Assembly: GCA_043228905.1 (NCBI GenBank)
Contig: JBHGNT010000007.1
Coordinates: forward strand, 806,001 to 870,000
Reading direction: 5' to 3'
Source of the DNA: Azolla caroliniana
Lineage: Eukaryota; Polypodiophyta
DNA length: 64,000 nt
The notes under the pieces are model-generated. The model saw only the letters and a program-made list of their open reading frames with translations, was not told where the DNA came from and searched no databases. Shown here piece by piece: positions 1 through 9,792 of the stretch. Positions within the stretch are counted from its first letter, which is position 1, and each line of letters begins with the position of its first letter. A program made the translations under genes and the position numbers.

Positions 1-16
1 AAGCTGACGTCCTCTA

Positions 17-421
17 TGTTACGAAGGCGCTACGGCTCTTCTGTGTGCACAGAGGATCGTGGTGTGCTGGATCGTTTAGTGCTCAAGACAAAAAAAAAGG
101 AAGGGGAAGGAGGCTTACCTTTGCACAATCCAAAAAGCTTCTACTTCATTACACGCAGAGCTCAACTCGCTCTCGTCTGTTTTCTGTTCTTTCTACTCTC
201 TACACTACTCTCGCTCTTCTCTTACTACTTACTACAACTTACTTTTTACCTAGTACATAAGTGACTTATATATGCAACTAATTAGCTGTCAGTAGCTAAA
301 TAGCTGTAAGTAGCTAAATAGTTGTTTCACCTTTATGTCCATTAGTAGCTAATTAGCTAATAGCTACTATAGCTTTTTCTCAATAAGCATCACATACCTT
401 TGTTGAACTTGCTTCTCAACA
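17..421 (-). repeat. 3' LTR of Copia 1
   Basis: Begins TGTTACGAAGG and ends TTCTCAACA on the plus strand, matching 3520-3929 with scattered differences. It contains a run of AGCTAATTAGCTA/AGCTAAATAGCTG motifs at about 275-370, the same palindromic word that forms the long satellite at 34-36 kb. Confidence 0.93.
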
Positions 422-435
422 CTCCCCCTCAAGCT
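422..435 (-). promoter_or_regulatory. polypurine tract of Copia 1
   Basis: The plus strand reads CTCCCCCTCAAGC right after the left LTR. On the coding strand this is a purine run ending exactly at the 3' LTR, where plus-strand DNA synthesis is primed. It fixes the element's orientation. Confidence 0.8.
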
Positions 436-439
436 CAAC

Positions 440-760
440 TTATCCTTTCTTGAGGTCATCTTCAATCTTCTTTTCTTCATGCTTTTCAGCTACCATGCCG
501 ATGGTTATAACTCCCATCATGTCTCTAAACTGTGTATGTTTTTCCATGCTCAATCCCTTCGTAAGAATATCAACAACTTGCTGATTTGTACTTACATATA
601 ACAAATCCACTTCTCCATCAATCACTTTTTCTCTAACAAAATGATAATGCACTTCAATGTGCTTTGTTCTTGCATGGAACACTGGGTTTTTTGCCAGCTA
701 AATGCTACTCATATTGTCACACCAAATTGTGATCTTCTGATCTTCTCAGTTTCTGATTTG
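440..760 (-). pseudogene. C-terminal tail of Copia RNase H
   Basis: The minus-strand reading shows WCDN, then a stop, LAKNP, HARTKHIEVHYHF and later the Copia C-terminal signature VDILTKGL. Only the last ~100 residues of RNase H are present. Upstream, the sequence passes within a few codons into the integrase C-terminal extension (ORF ending at 717), so the deletion joint lies near 720-760. The expected WVDDM/YVDD core of the reverse transcriptase is absent. Confidence 0.75.
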
Positions 761-2100
761 CATCCTTCATTGCCTTTTCCATACCAGGGATTTTCAGGGA
801 TCCTATACCAAGCTCATCATCCAATGATGTATCTGAATCTACATCTTCCATGTTTCTAGATCCATAATCAAGCATTTCATACTCTGGCATTTTCTGTTTT
901 CCTTTTCTATCATCATAATTTTTGTGTCTTGCATGTTTTCCACTCCATGCATTAGATTCAAATTTACTTCCTGCGCTTCCAGATGGTCCAGTACATTCCA
1001 TTGATGTTGAACTTTGTTGTCCAACATTGCTTCCGTTTCTGTGGTTATCTCTTACATTTTTAGATTTATCCTCACAGTCTTCATCAGTTTCTACATTTTG
1101 TTTTGGGTTGTACCAGCTACCGAACTCATCAAATATTACATCCCAATTTACCACAATCTTTTTTGTGAAAGGGTTATAACATATATACCCTTTTTGCTCC
1201 TCTAAATATCCAACAAAAATACATTTTTTAGCTTTTGGATCAAGCTTATTTCTCACTTCAGCAGGTACATGTACATATGCAAGGCATCCAAACACTTTTA
1301 AGTGTTCTAAACTAGGCTTTCTGCCATAGAAGCATTCTTCAAGAGTTACCTCATGTACTCCAAATGTTATACACCTATTTAGAATGTAGTTTGCTGTGTT
1401 TACACCTTCTGCCCAGAAATACAATGGCATATTTTTTTCTGTCATCATGGCTCTTGCTATGTTCACTAGAGTTCTGTTTTTTCTCTCAGCAACTCCATTT
1501 TGTTGTGGAGTATATCTGCATGTAAACTATCTCCTTATTCCTTGATTGCATAGAAAATCAGAAAACTCATTTGAGAAGTACTCTCCTCCTCCATTAGATC
1601 TTAAGCATTTTATTCTAGTTCCAGCCTGTTTTTCTACCATACATTTGAACTTACGAAAGCAATCAAATAATTCACTTTTTTCTTTCATGAAGTACACCCA
1701 TGTTTTCCTTGAGCAATCATCAATAAATGTTACATAAAATCTGTAGCCACCAATAGATACATTTTGTGTTGGTTCCCATACATCCGTATGTACCAAATCC
1801 AACAGATTTTTACTTACATGTCTTTCATGAGGGAAAGGCAACCTGTTTTGCTTTCCATGTTGGCATGCTTCACATATTTTTCCCATCTCACAATCTTTGA
1901 GCTTAGGCAGTCCAACCACTGCATCTTTCTTCAACATATTTTTCAATGTTTGCATACTTATGTGACCGATTCTTTTATGCCACATTTCCCCTTCTGAGAT
2001 TACACTCATTCCTTCTGTAAACATGGCTGTAATCTTCCTAGCTATATCCACATCTAACACAAACATCCTTCCTTCTCATTTTCCTTTTGTAGTGAGCTTT
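717..2100 (-). pseudogene. Copia integrase (broken)
   Basis: From right to left: the HHCC zinc domain (LWHKRIGH ... CEACQHGKQ), the first catalytic Asp in LVHTDVW, FIDDCSRKTWVYF, then LRSNGGGEY where Copia integrases have RSD/RTD. The second catalytic Asp is therefore Asn. After a stop near 1527 the frame resumes with NIARAMMTEKNMPLYFWAE, FGCLAYVHVP and the GYLEEQKGY C-terminal segment down to 717. The mutation and the stop both predict an inactive protein. Confidence 0.85.
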
Positions 2101-2297
2101 CCATTTTTCTCTATGAAGCATCCACTTTGCTTAAACTTCACTTGTATTCCTTGCTCTACTATCTGTCCAACAGAAATCAGATTTTTTGCAAGGTTTGGAT
2201 CATGCATAACATTTAACATACACTTTGTTTTTCCTTTTTCTTCCCACAATGGGATATCTCCAACATGCTCTATTTGCTGAGTAGTATTATCACCTGT

Positions 2298-3390
2298 CTA
2301 TACATAACCAGGAATATCTGGTTCCCTTAACCTTTCAAACCTGTTTTTATGTCCTGTCATATGATTAGATGCCCCTGAATCTACATACCACATAAACTCT
2401 TCATTGCATCTCTGTGAACATTCAACCATTGTTGTTGTTTCATGTTGCACCACAAATACAACATCTTTATCACAATCTTCACTAGTTGAGGCATAGTTAT
2501 TTTGCTGTCTCTTTCCTTTTCTTTTCATCATTTTGCTTTTTATAACATTCAGCCTGTGTATGGCCTAGTTTTCCACAATACTAGCAGCCATCATCATTCA
2601 AATAGGTTTGCTTACCTCTGCCTCGATTGCTCCCCATGACTCTGATGTTGTTTCTTCCACTAATGGCTTGTTGTCCTCTTCCTTGATAACTATTATTGTT
2701 GGTTCTAGCTGAACCAAATCTTCCATGGCCTCTTCCTCAGCCTCTTCCAACACTATTGTAGAGGGCTTGCCCCTCATTCTCTGCGTTTCCTTTGTTTACA
2801 TCATCCATTTGATTTGTTTCTTCTACCACAAGCATTGAAACCAGATCTGGAAAACTTGGGATACTATCCCTTGTGAGAATAGATGTTTTGAAACTCTTAT
2901 ATTGAGGTCCTAAACCTCTTAAGCATATTTGCACCTTATCATCATCTTCTATCTTCACATTGATAGAAGCAAGTGATTCACATATGCTCTTTATTTTCAG
3001 AGCATACTCATTCACTAACATCTTACCTTTTTTCCAATGTATTTAGCTTAGTCTTCAACTGGAGCTTTCTTGCCTTTGTATTCACTACAAACAGTCCCAA
3101 GCTTCTTTTGGAAGCATTGCATCCTGTATGTGTCCAAGAATCGAATCTGAGATGCTAAGTGACAACCAATGCAATACCTTTCTTGACCCTTGGTTCCATT
3201 CCTTAAATGCTTTAATATGTGCAACAGATGCATTTTTTTCAGGGATCTCTAGAGCCTCTTCTAGGTCTCCTTCAATATAATCCTAGTATCCTTTCCCCAT
3301 AAGGAAGTTTGTCATTCTCAATTTCCACGCCGGGAAATTGTTTTTATCCAATTTCTCTGTGACTATTTGGATTGCATTCTCTGTAGCCAT
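2298..3390 (-). pseudogene. Copia gag and protease (broken)
   Basis: Gag starts at the ATG complementary to 3388-3390 (MATENAIQIVTEKLDKNNF, typical Copia gag opening) but meets a stop after about 30 codons and another near 3100. A long open stretch at 3021-2737 (KIKSICESLASINVKI) is the middle of gag. The zinc knuckle near 2550-2600 has the CX2C...H...C spacing but with a stop at its first cysteine. The protease active site reads WYVDSGASNHMT at about 2350-2400. In an intact relative these would form one gag-pol reading frame. Confidence 0.8.
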
Positions 3391-3507
3391 TTTCTCTTTC
3401 AACTAGGGTTAACTTCACAGACAACTCTCTCTCTGATTCAGATAAGCAAGCAGAGAACCAACCTTTCTCAGATCTGTACTGTTCTAATCTTCTTTACGAG
3501 CAACTCA

Positions 3508-3519
3508 GCTCTGATATCA
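3508..3519 (-). promoter_or_regulatory. primer binding site of Copia 1
   Basis: The coding strand reads TGATATCAGAGC directly after the 5' LTR. This is the plant initiator-Met tRNA complement TGGTATCAGAGC with one G-to-A change. Confidence 0.8.
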
Positions 3520-3929
3520 TGTTACGAAGGCGCTACGGCTCTTCTGTGTGCATAGTGGATTGTGGTGTGCTGGATCGTTCAGTGCTCAAGACAAAAAAAA
3601 AGGAAGGAGGTTTACCTCTGCACAGTCCAAAAAGCTTCTACTTCATTACACGTAGAGCTCAACTCGCTCTCGTTTGTTTTCTGTTTTTTCTATTCTTTCT
3701 AGTCTCTGCACTACTTTCGCTCTTCTCTTACTACTTAGTACAACTTACTTTTTACCTAAGTACATAAGTGACTCATATATGCAGCTAATTAGCTGTGTGT
3801 AGCTAAATAGTTGTGCATAGCTAAATAGTTGTTTCACCTTTATGTCCACTAGTAGCTAATTAGCTAATAGCTACTATAGCTTATTTCTCAATAAGCATCA
3901 CATACCTTTGTTGAGCTTGCTTCTCAACA
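3520..3929 (-). repeat. 5' LTR of Copia 1
   Basis: 410-bp copy of the repeat at 17-421, with the same termini TGTTACGAAGG ... TTCTCAACA. It is followed by TSD CTCTA (3930-3934). The copies differ by several substitutions and small indels, so the insertion is not very recent. Confidence 0.93.
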
Positions 3930-3934
3930 CTCTA

Positions 3935-4385
3935 GAAGAAGATTAGCGTAATGTTCGAAAACAAGAATGTTGTCTGCCAGAATAGTAACCGACGGCCAAA
4001 AGCGTAGGAATAAGAAACTATATAAAGCGTAACGTATGTAACGGTTCACGCGGGGAAGCGTGAACGGCTAATTAGACCCTGCATATATAAAGGGCAGAAA
4101 ACCTCTTAAGGAGGTGCGTGTAAATTTTGGGAAATGTAAAAGAACGCCTGATAATAGAATACTATCTTCTCTGAGTTTCTGTGTATAGCTACGACTAATT
4201 CAGTGTCTGTGTCTCGGATACGTAAACGTAGTAGTACGTAAGCGCAACCTGTGATAAGGAGTCGGTTGTAGCCGTCTCCCCTTACACACGAAGGAATCAC
4301 AGAGGTTCTCTCCTTACGCAGTAAGCTTAAGCTCTGTTCGTTGTTCCACACCCACCTTGGGGTCTAGGTCGAAGGACTGACCACG
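3935..4385. other. LTR-like sequence of unknown family
   Basis: No coding potential. There is a TATA-like CATATATAAAGG at about 4082-4093, a perfect 8-bp stem GTTCACGC/GCGTGAAC near 4046-4067 and a sequence style (promoter, then untranslated leader) that resembles an LTR U3-R. No partner copy is present in the window, so the identity is open. Confidence 0.3.
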
Positions 4386-4389
4386 AACC

Positions 4390-5867
4390 GTGTTCCTAAG
4401 AGGCAACAAAGAACGCCGACTCTTAGTTTTTAGAAAGATTGTAAGACTCCAATATCAAGATAGCTCCAACATGGCGGAGTATATTAATGCCTTCCAAGGA
4501 TTGATGAACCAAATGACCTCTCTAGATGTACCTCTTGTCAATGAGTTATTAGCTTTATTCTTGCTCAGATTCCTTCCAAACAGATTGGAGACGCTTGTTG
4601 TCACATTGGGCAACGCCGGGCTAGAAGGGAAGCATCTATCGCTAGAGTAGGTGAAGTCGAGCTTACTAAATGAGGAAGCTCGCCGGAAGGACCGAGAGTC
4701 CAATACCGACACGAAGGCCCTTGTCACAAAAAATGACATGAATTGAGGAAGAGGCCGAAATTGAAGTCCCTAGAATCGAGATAAGTCGGTGACAAGGTCA
4801 AAGTCGAGGGGAAGGCCCACATGTTTCTATTGTGGGAAGCCGAGGCAATTTCAAAAGTGCTTCTCATCATACAAAGATGGAGACCACGGTCTTCTAAAGA
4901 TGGGGAATGAAGGAGCATGTCGAATCGTCGGCATTGGAAATGTGTGTCTAGTAACGTCAACCGGGTGTAGACTTGTATTGAGAGATGTTTGATACATCCC
5001 GAAAGTCTGATTGAATCTGGTATCAGCCAGTCGGCTAGATGATGAAGGCTACATGGATAGCATCTGGAACGATGTCATGAAGGTCTGCAAGGGGATCCTG
5101 ATTGTGGTTCGATCCTAGAAAACCAGCACACTATACATAATGAATGCTCAATTATGCCGAAATGAGGTAAACGTGGCAGCTGACACAACCAGTGAGATGT
5201 GGCATAAGAGGTTGTGCCACATGAACTAGAAGGGAATGTAGATTCTAGCTAAGAAAGACCTCCTGCTGGAGATGAAGAAAGTGCATCTCGACAATTGTGC
5301 TAATTGCTTGGCCGACAAACAGAATAGAGCCGCGTTCTGACCAAGGCCTCGGATTTGGAGGAAAACTGTCTTGGAATTTGTACGTGCACCAATGTATGCT
5401 ATGTAGATGCAAAGTCTCGTTCTGGTGGACAATAATTTGTTACCTTCATTGATGATCACAGTCGTAAGTTGTGGGCTTACGTGCTGAAGATGAAGGATCA
5501 AGTACTACATGTTTTCAAGGAGTTCCAAGGAAGAGCCGAGAGAGAAATCGGTCGAAAATTGAAGGTGGTTCGAACAGACAATGGCGGTGAATACCGAGGG
5601 TAATTCGAAGAGTACTGCCGAACTCAAGGAATTTGGCTAGAGTACACAATGCCAAAGACACTGGAACTAAAATGTGATGGCCAAGCGAATGAACCAGACT
5701 ATCATGGAGAGAGTTTGATGTATGTTGGCACACACAAAATTGTCGGAGATATACTGGGCCGAGGCACTGATCACAACCGTTCATGTGATAAACAGGTCTC
5801 CCTCGGTCCCACTAGAAGGTCACATACCACAAAGGGTATGGTCCAACAAAGATGTGTCATATGGCCG
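4390..5867 (+). pseudogene. decayed Copia gag-integrase fragment (element H)
   Basis: A plus-strand fragment of the same Copia family as elements E and F. It shows gag (RLQYQDSSNMAEYINAFQ, 4440-4650), a zinc knuckle (TCFYCGKP, ~4815), the protease-downstream segment (GNEGACRIVGIGN), the integrase HHCC region (MWHKRLCHM, ~5200), FIDDHSRKLWA (~5445), the second Asp in RTDNGGEYRG (~5575), and INRSPSVPLEG (~5795). At least ten stops and frame changes break it. It ends abruptly at ~5867, where the foldback sequence begins. RT, RNase H and both LTRs are missing. Confidence 0.8.
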
Positions 5868-5903
5868 TGTATATGGCCTTCTGTAGCCTCGACTGCCATA
5901 TAC

Positions 5904-5989
5904 TCGGAATTGTCGGCTTCTGCTACGGCCATATACTCGAGGCTGTGTCAAACCGAGTATATGGCCGTAGCAGAAGACGATAATTCCGA
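5904..5989. repeat. foldback hairpin with 37-bp arms
   Basis: Arms 5904-5940 and 5953-5989 are inverted copies with about three mismatches, separated by 12 bp. Each arm contains CTACGGCCATATACTCG or its complement. A further partial copy of the CCATATACTCG word lies at 5896-5906. The hairpin sits exactly between two truncated Copia fragments of opposite orientation. Confidence 0.75.
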
Positions 5990-5994
5990 ATGCA

Positions 5995-6925
5995 TGGATT
6001 GATAAGTAAGACACAAGTGTTTTGTATGTTTAAGATATCAAAGAATTCTTTTTTAAGTGTTTGCCAATGTTTAGGACTAGGGTTCATCATAAAGCATGAT
6101 AATTGTCCAGTACTGAAACATAGATCTGGTTTGGTGCTATTGACTAGATATCGTATGGAGCTTATTACTTTTCTATAGGGGATGCTTTTTATTTTGGTTT
6201 CTTCTATTGGTGATTTTGGCTTATCTTCAATGGACAATTTAAATGTGGTAGATATGGGTTTGCAGTGTTACATGTCAAAATGTTTTAGAAGATCATCGAT
6301 GTATTGAGATTGTGAGAGTGATATTTGTCCTAATCTTGTATTTTGTTTGACTTCTATTCCTAGAAAGTAGGTCATGGGTCCAAGATCGGTAATTGGAAAT
6401 GCTGATTTGAGCTTTGATGGTTGATTCATTGTGATTTGCAGAAATTGATGAAGTCTTTTGAGTGGTATTCCCCTCCTTCGATTTGTAAGAGTTGAAGTTT
6501 GTGGTTAGTTAAATTTTCAACAAGAAGAAGGTAATTCTTGAATGCAAATAGAGCTCGATCTTTAGTTTTTAAGAAAGTACGAACAATGAATTTATTATAG
6601 TCATCGATAACGCTTATGACGTATAATGATCCAAGTCTCATGGATTTTGTAGGAAAGGGGCCACAGAGATCATTGTGGAGAAGTTGTAGTGGTCGACTAC
6701 TTGTGGTTTGCTAACATGGAAAGGGATGTTGGGGCATTTTTCCTAGAATGCACCCTTTTTTGTAGATTTTCAGATCTGTGGGATGGGCTTTTGGAAGGCC
6801 TAATGTTATGTTATGTAGTTGGCATATTTTTTATTGCTTGTAGATGTGTGTCTGCGACTCAATGGTGCCACAAATTTATTAGGGCAGACTGTTCGTTTGT
6901 TGAGGTATAATGTGCTTCTAGTATG
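5995..6925 (-). pseudogene. Copia integrase-RT remnant with internal deletion
   Basis: Read on the minus strand, integrase pieces come first (KKGCILGKMPQHPF at ~6740, LHNDLCGPFPTKS, SVIDDYNKF, then EGGEYHSKDFINF near 6440). The sequence then passes directly into the C-terminal part of reverse transcriptase (DLGPMTYFLGIEV near 6360, SQSQYIDDLLKHF, then YLVNSTKPDLCFSTGQLS near 6100). The integrase C-terminus and the catalytic half of RT are therefore deleted. Several stops. No LTRs are recognisable. The family resembles element G (CGPFP, DLGPMTHFLGI) rather than E/F. Confidence 0.7.
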
Positions 6926-7073
6926 ATGGTTGTGGGTGATGGTTGTGGGTGTGCTTACATACATACGAATACATACATGTATATATATACGTGAGAATAC
7001 ATGCTTACAAGTTACATACATACGAATCCATAACCCTAGGCTACTAGGCATCTCTAGAGTCTAGACAATAGAC

Positions 7074-7112
7074 CAGAGAGAGAGAGGGAGAGAGGGAGAG
7101 AAAGAGCAGCCT
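7074..7112. repeat. GA-rich microsatellite
   Basis: AGAGAGAGAGGGAGAG-type purine run in the 3' flank of the small gene. The equivalent flank at 63760-63792 is a CT run on the opposite strand. Confidence 0.85.
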
Positions 7113-7402
7113 TTGTGTATGTATTTTGAATTGAATTGAAAAGCTAAGCGTCTGCAGAGTAATAGGGATTTGATGAGCATAGCCCACCCCAAGGCTAAAA
7201 GAACCATCGCGAGAGCCAGTCAATCATCGTCCCAATTTTAGAACGCAGAAAATACAGAGAAAATAGAGAGTTAGCCACCATATCCTCGCCTGAATTTGTT
7301 AAAGACTCAAAGAAAGAAATTGATGTCCTAATGGAAACAGAAAGAGTGGGGGTGCCATTACACATTTTGATTGAGCCTTTGCATTTCCATGTTAAGATAG
7401 AA

Positions 7403-7687
7403 TTAAAGCAGAAAAAGCAGCAACCCAACAACAGAAAAAGCAGCAGTACTAGTACCAATAATTGCACTTAGTCCTGCAATAACAGTGGGGGCTGCATTTA
7501 CTGCGGCTTCCACTGCGCGTGCCCCCGCGTCCGCCACTTCCGGAACATCCTCCGGAACCTCCACTTTCTCCATGTCAACTCTCTTCTTCACATATTCGGT
7601 GGCCCTGTATTCCTTGGCTTCAGAGGCCATCATCGATTGGGAGAGTGGCAGCAGAAGCAGAAGCAGAAGCATGGCCATCTTCTTCAT
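7403..7687 (-). CDS. small secreted peptide with hydrophobic C-terminus
   Basis: A 94-aa ORF with an N-terminal signal peptide (MKKMAM, seven leucines, then PLSQSMMASEA). A charged middle follows (YRATEYVKKRVDMEKVEVPEDVPEV), then an Ala-rich stretch and a C-terminal hydrophobic segment of ~25 residues (TVIAGLSAIIG ... GLLLFLL) ending at the stop. A leader plus a hydrophobic tail would suit a GPI-anchored or single-pass cell-surface peptide; that is inference. The start has a plant-like context (CCCACCATGA) and lies ~75 bp downstream of a TATA box. No family is recognised. The locus has a paralogous copy near 63.6 kb that keeps its flanks but lacks this coding region. Confidence 0.6.
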   Translation of the reverse strand: MKKMAMLLLLLLLPLSQSMMASEAKEYRATEYVKKRVDMEKVEVPEDVPEVADAGARAVEAAVNAAPTVIAGLSAIIGTSTAAFSVVGLLLFLL

Positions 7688-7760
7688 GGTGGGTGGGTTT
7701 TGATTTTGTGTTGGCCAATGGAGGAGGAGTCATGGAACTAACACAAGAAAGGAGACATGT

Positions 7761-7767
7761 ATTTATA
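7761..7767 (-). promoter_or_regulatory. TATA box of the small peptide gene
   Basis: The coding strand reads CTATAAATAC, about 75 bp before the ATG. Transcription would start near 7735, giving a short leader of ~50 nt. The surrounding 7780-7920 sequence is also conserved at 63535-63660. Confidence 0.6.
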
Positions 7768-8079
7768 GTCATGGAGGGAGACAGGGGGGGAGGAGGCAAC
7801 AAGAGTGAAAGAAATGGAAAATTCTTTCACAATTTTGTTACTCATGATATTGGATATTTCGACGGACATGAGGGGGGTGATACTCTATTGATTGATGCAA
7901 CCTTACCAATCTAGCCTCATATGAATCCTTACTTTGTGATTCATACTCATGTCGTTTACCAATCATTTTGTGGGTCGTTGGCGATATTTAATATCCGATA
8001 TTCGACCACGTCTCTAATCTATACTTTGTGATTTATGCTCCTGCCCAAGTAAGAGGAGACCTTGGGTCATACCTGACGG

Positions 8080-8335
8080 AGTCAAGAGGAAAAGAAGAGG
8101 TATAATCACTCCTCAAAATTAAGACACGTCACTCTTTTTTCTTTCTCAAGGAGTCTAGAGGAAAAAAATATGTATAATAACTCCTCAAAATTATGACAAT
8201 TCACTCTTTTTTGTTTCTCAAGGGGTCAAGACGAAAAGAACAGGTATAATCACTCCTCAAATTTAAGACAATTCACTCTTTCTTGTTTCAGAAGGGGTCA
8301 AGGGCAAAATAAGAGGTATTTTCACGCCAGCTAGT
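8080..8335. repeat. three to four ~70-bp direct repeats
   Basis: The phrase GAGGTATAATCACTCCTCAAA ... TTCACTCTTT ... TTTCTCAAGG recurs about every 70 bp. The same unit occurs inverted at 62215-62410 and 63160-63310. No ORF. Confidence 0.8.
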
Positions 8336-8459
8336 AAGTACCCCAATTCACTTTTGAGCTACATTAACTTGAGCAGGTAAGGACTAAAATTTGTTCTTAA
8401 GAGGAAAAAAGAGAGGTATATTCACTCATAAGGTGCATAATTTACTCTTTTTTGTTTCA

Positions 8460-9792
8460 ATAGGTTATCATGAAATGATATCAACAAAAATTTCCAACTT
8501 TACTTGTAAACAAACATACAAATAAAACCACCAAGCTAAACTAGTATCCCATCCTTAGCCATTGATACTCTTGCCAACCAAGAGCAAACCTTGGTACCTA
8601 TCTTAACAATGTCATTGTCTCCCAAGCTAAGAAAACAAGTGTTATATTCAATCCAACACCTAATTAACACAATTAGGTCACAGTAGCACGGAGATGCATA
8701 ATGCAAGTTAATTTTAAATATCACAATTAACCCATTTATGTTTCAAAACGTTGTCTTTTAGCAATCATCCAAAGATGGGCATTATGTGCGTGGTTAATAA
8801 TATTCAATCTCATTTTATTCAGTTTCTAGAATAGCCAACAAAACCACCTTTGGCATCCTAAGATTGTGATTGCTACTCAGGCCTAGTACAAGGAGACCTA
8901 GGGACCTACCTTCATGATTCACTCTTTTTGTTTCTCAAGTTTGGGAAGAGGTATATTCACTCCAAAACATAAGTAACACATGTAGTCCTTGAGAAAAAGA
9001 ACTTAGAGGCATCTTCTTGCAATAATTGTCATGATTCATTGCTTTGGTTTTGAGAGGTTATAATTTTTAACAATTGTTCGATACATGGGCATTATATCAT
9101 CGTTTAGGCAATATCACATGTCAATTTATTCACTTTTAGAATAGCCAACAAAACAACCTTTGGCTTCCTAACTTTATGATTGCTACTCAAACCAATAAAA
9201 AAGAGACCTTGCCACCTACCTTCACAATTTGTTTCACAATGTGGGAAGAGGAAAAGAAGAGGTATATTCACTACAAAACATAAGTAACACATATTATAGT
9301 TCTTGGGGAAAAGAAAGAGATACATTCACATTCTCACGATAAGTGGCACCATTCACTCTTTCTGTTGCAAAAGGTTGTCATTTTTAACAATAGTTCCAAG
9401 CGTGGGCACTATATCATCGGTTGGCCAATATTGGATGTCACTTTAGTCACTTTATAGAATAACTAACAAAACCAGATTTGGCATCTTAATTTTGTGATTG
9501 CTACTCATGCCAGGTACAAACAGACCTTGCTAGTACCTACCTTTATGATTCAATCTCCTTGTTTCTCAAGGTGGGAAGAGCAAAAGAAGAGGTATATTCA
9601 CTCCAAAACATAAGTAATATATGCTGTTCTTGAGGAGAAGAAAGGGTAAATCCATATTCTCGTGATAAATGTCACGATTCACTACTTTTATTTCAAACAG
9701 TTATGGTTTTTAACAATAGTTCAACACATGGGCATTATATCATCGGTTGGCCAATATTGGATGTCACTTTCGTCACTTTATAGAATAGCTAT
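8460..9792. repeat. tandem array of ~310-327-bp units
   Basis: The landmark GGGCATTATAT recurs at ~8777, 9087, 9403 and 9729, that is, with periods of 310, 316 and 326 bp. Each unit also contains ATAGCCAACAAAACC, a GATTGCTACTCA segment, GGTATATTCACTCCAAAACATAAGTAAC (read across the unit) and GTTGTCATTTTTAACAATAG. No coding content. The array stops at ~9792 and resumes in register at ~21520, with Gypsy B and its nested element between. Confidence 0.85.

Larger units (their letters stand above)
17..3929 (-). mobile_element. Copia LTR retrotransposon 1 (RT-less)
   Basis: This is a complete insertion: two LTRs of 405 and 410 bp flanked by the 5-bp duplication CTCTA (12-16 and 3930-3934). Transcription would run on the minus strand. 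The order from the 5' LTR (right) is primer site, gag, zinc knuckle, protease, integrase, a short RNase H tail, polypurine tract and 3' LTR (left). The reverse transcriptase and most of RNase H are missing, so the internal region is only ~3.1 kb. Gag and integrase carry stops, so the copy cannot move by itself. The intact ends and TSD say it integrated normally; whether the RT was lost before or after integration cannot be told from one copy. Confidence 0.93.

Noticed and set aside
3935-4385. Endogenous pararetrovirus (caulimovirid) promoter
   Set aside because: No coat, movement or RT sequence of that group nearby; only a TATA box and leader-like sequence, so no virus call is justified.
7195-7467. 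90-aa minus-strand ORF overlapping the small peptide gene
   Set aside because: It starts within the peptide's C-terminal leucine stretch in another frame and covers its probable 3' untranslated region.
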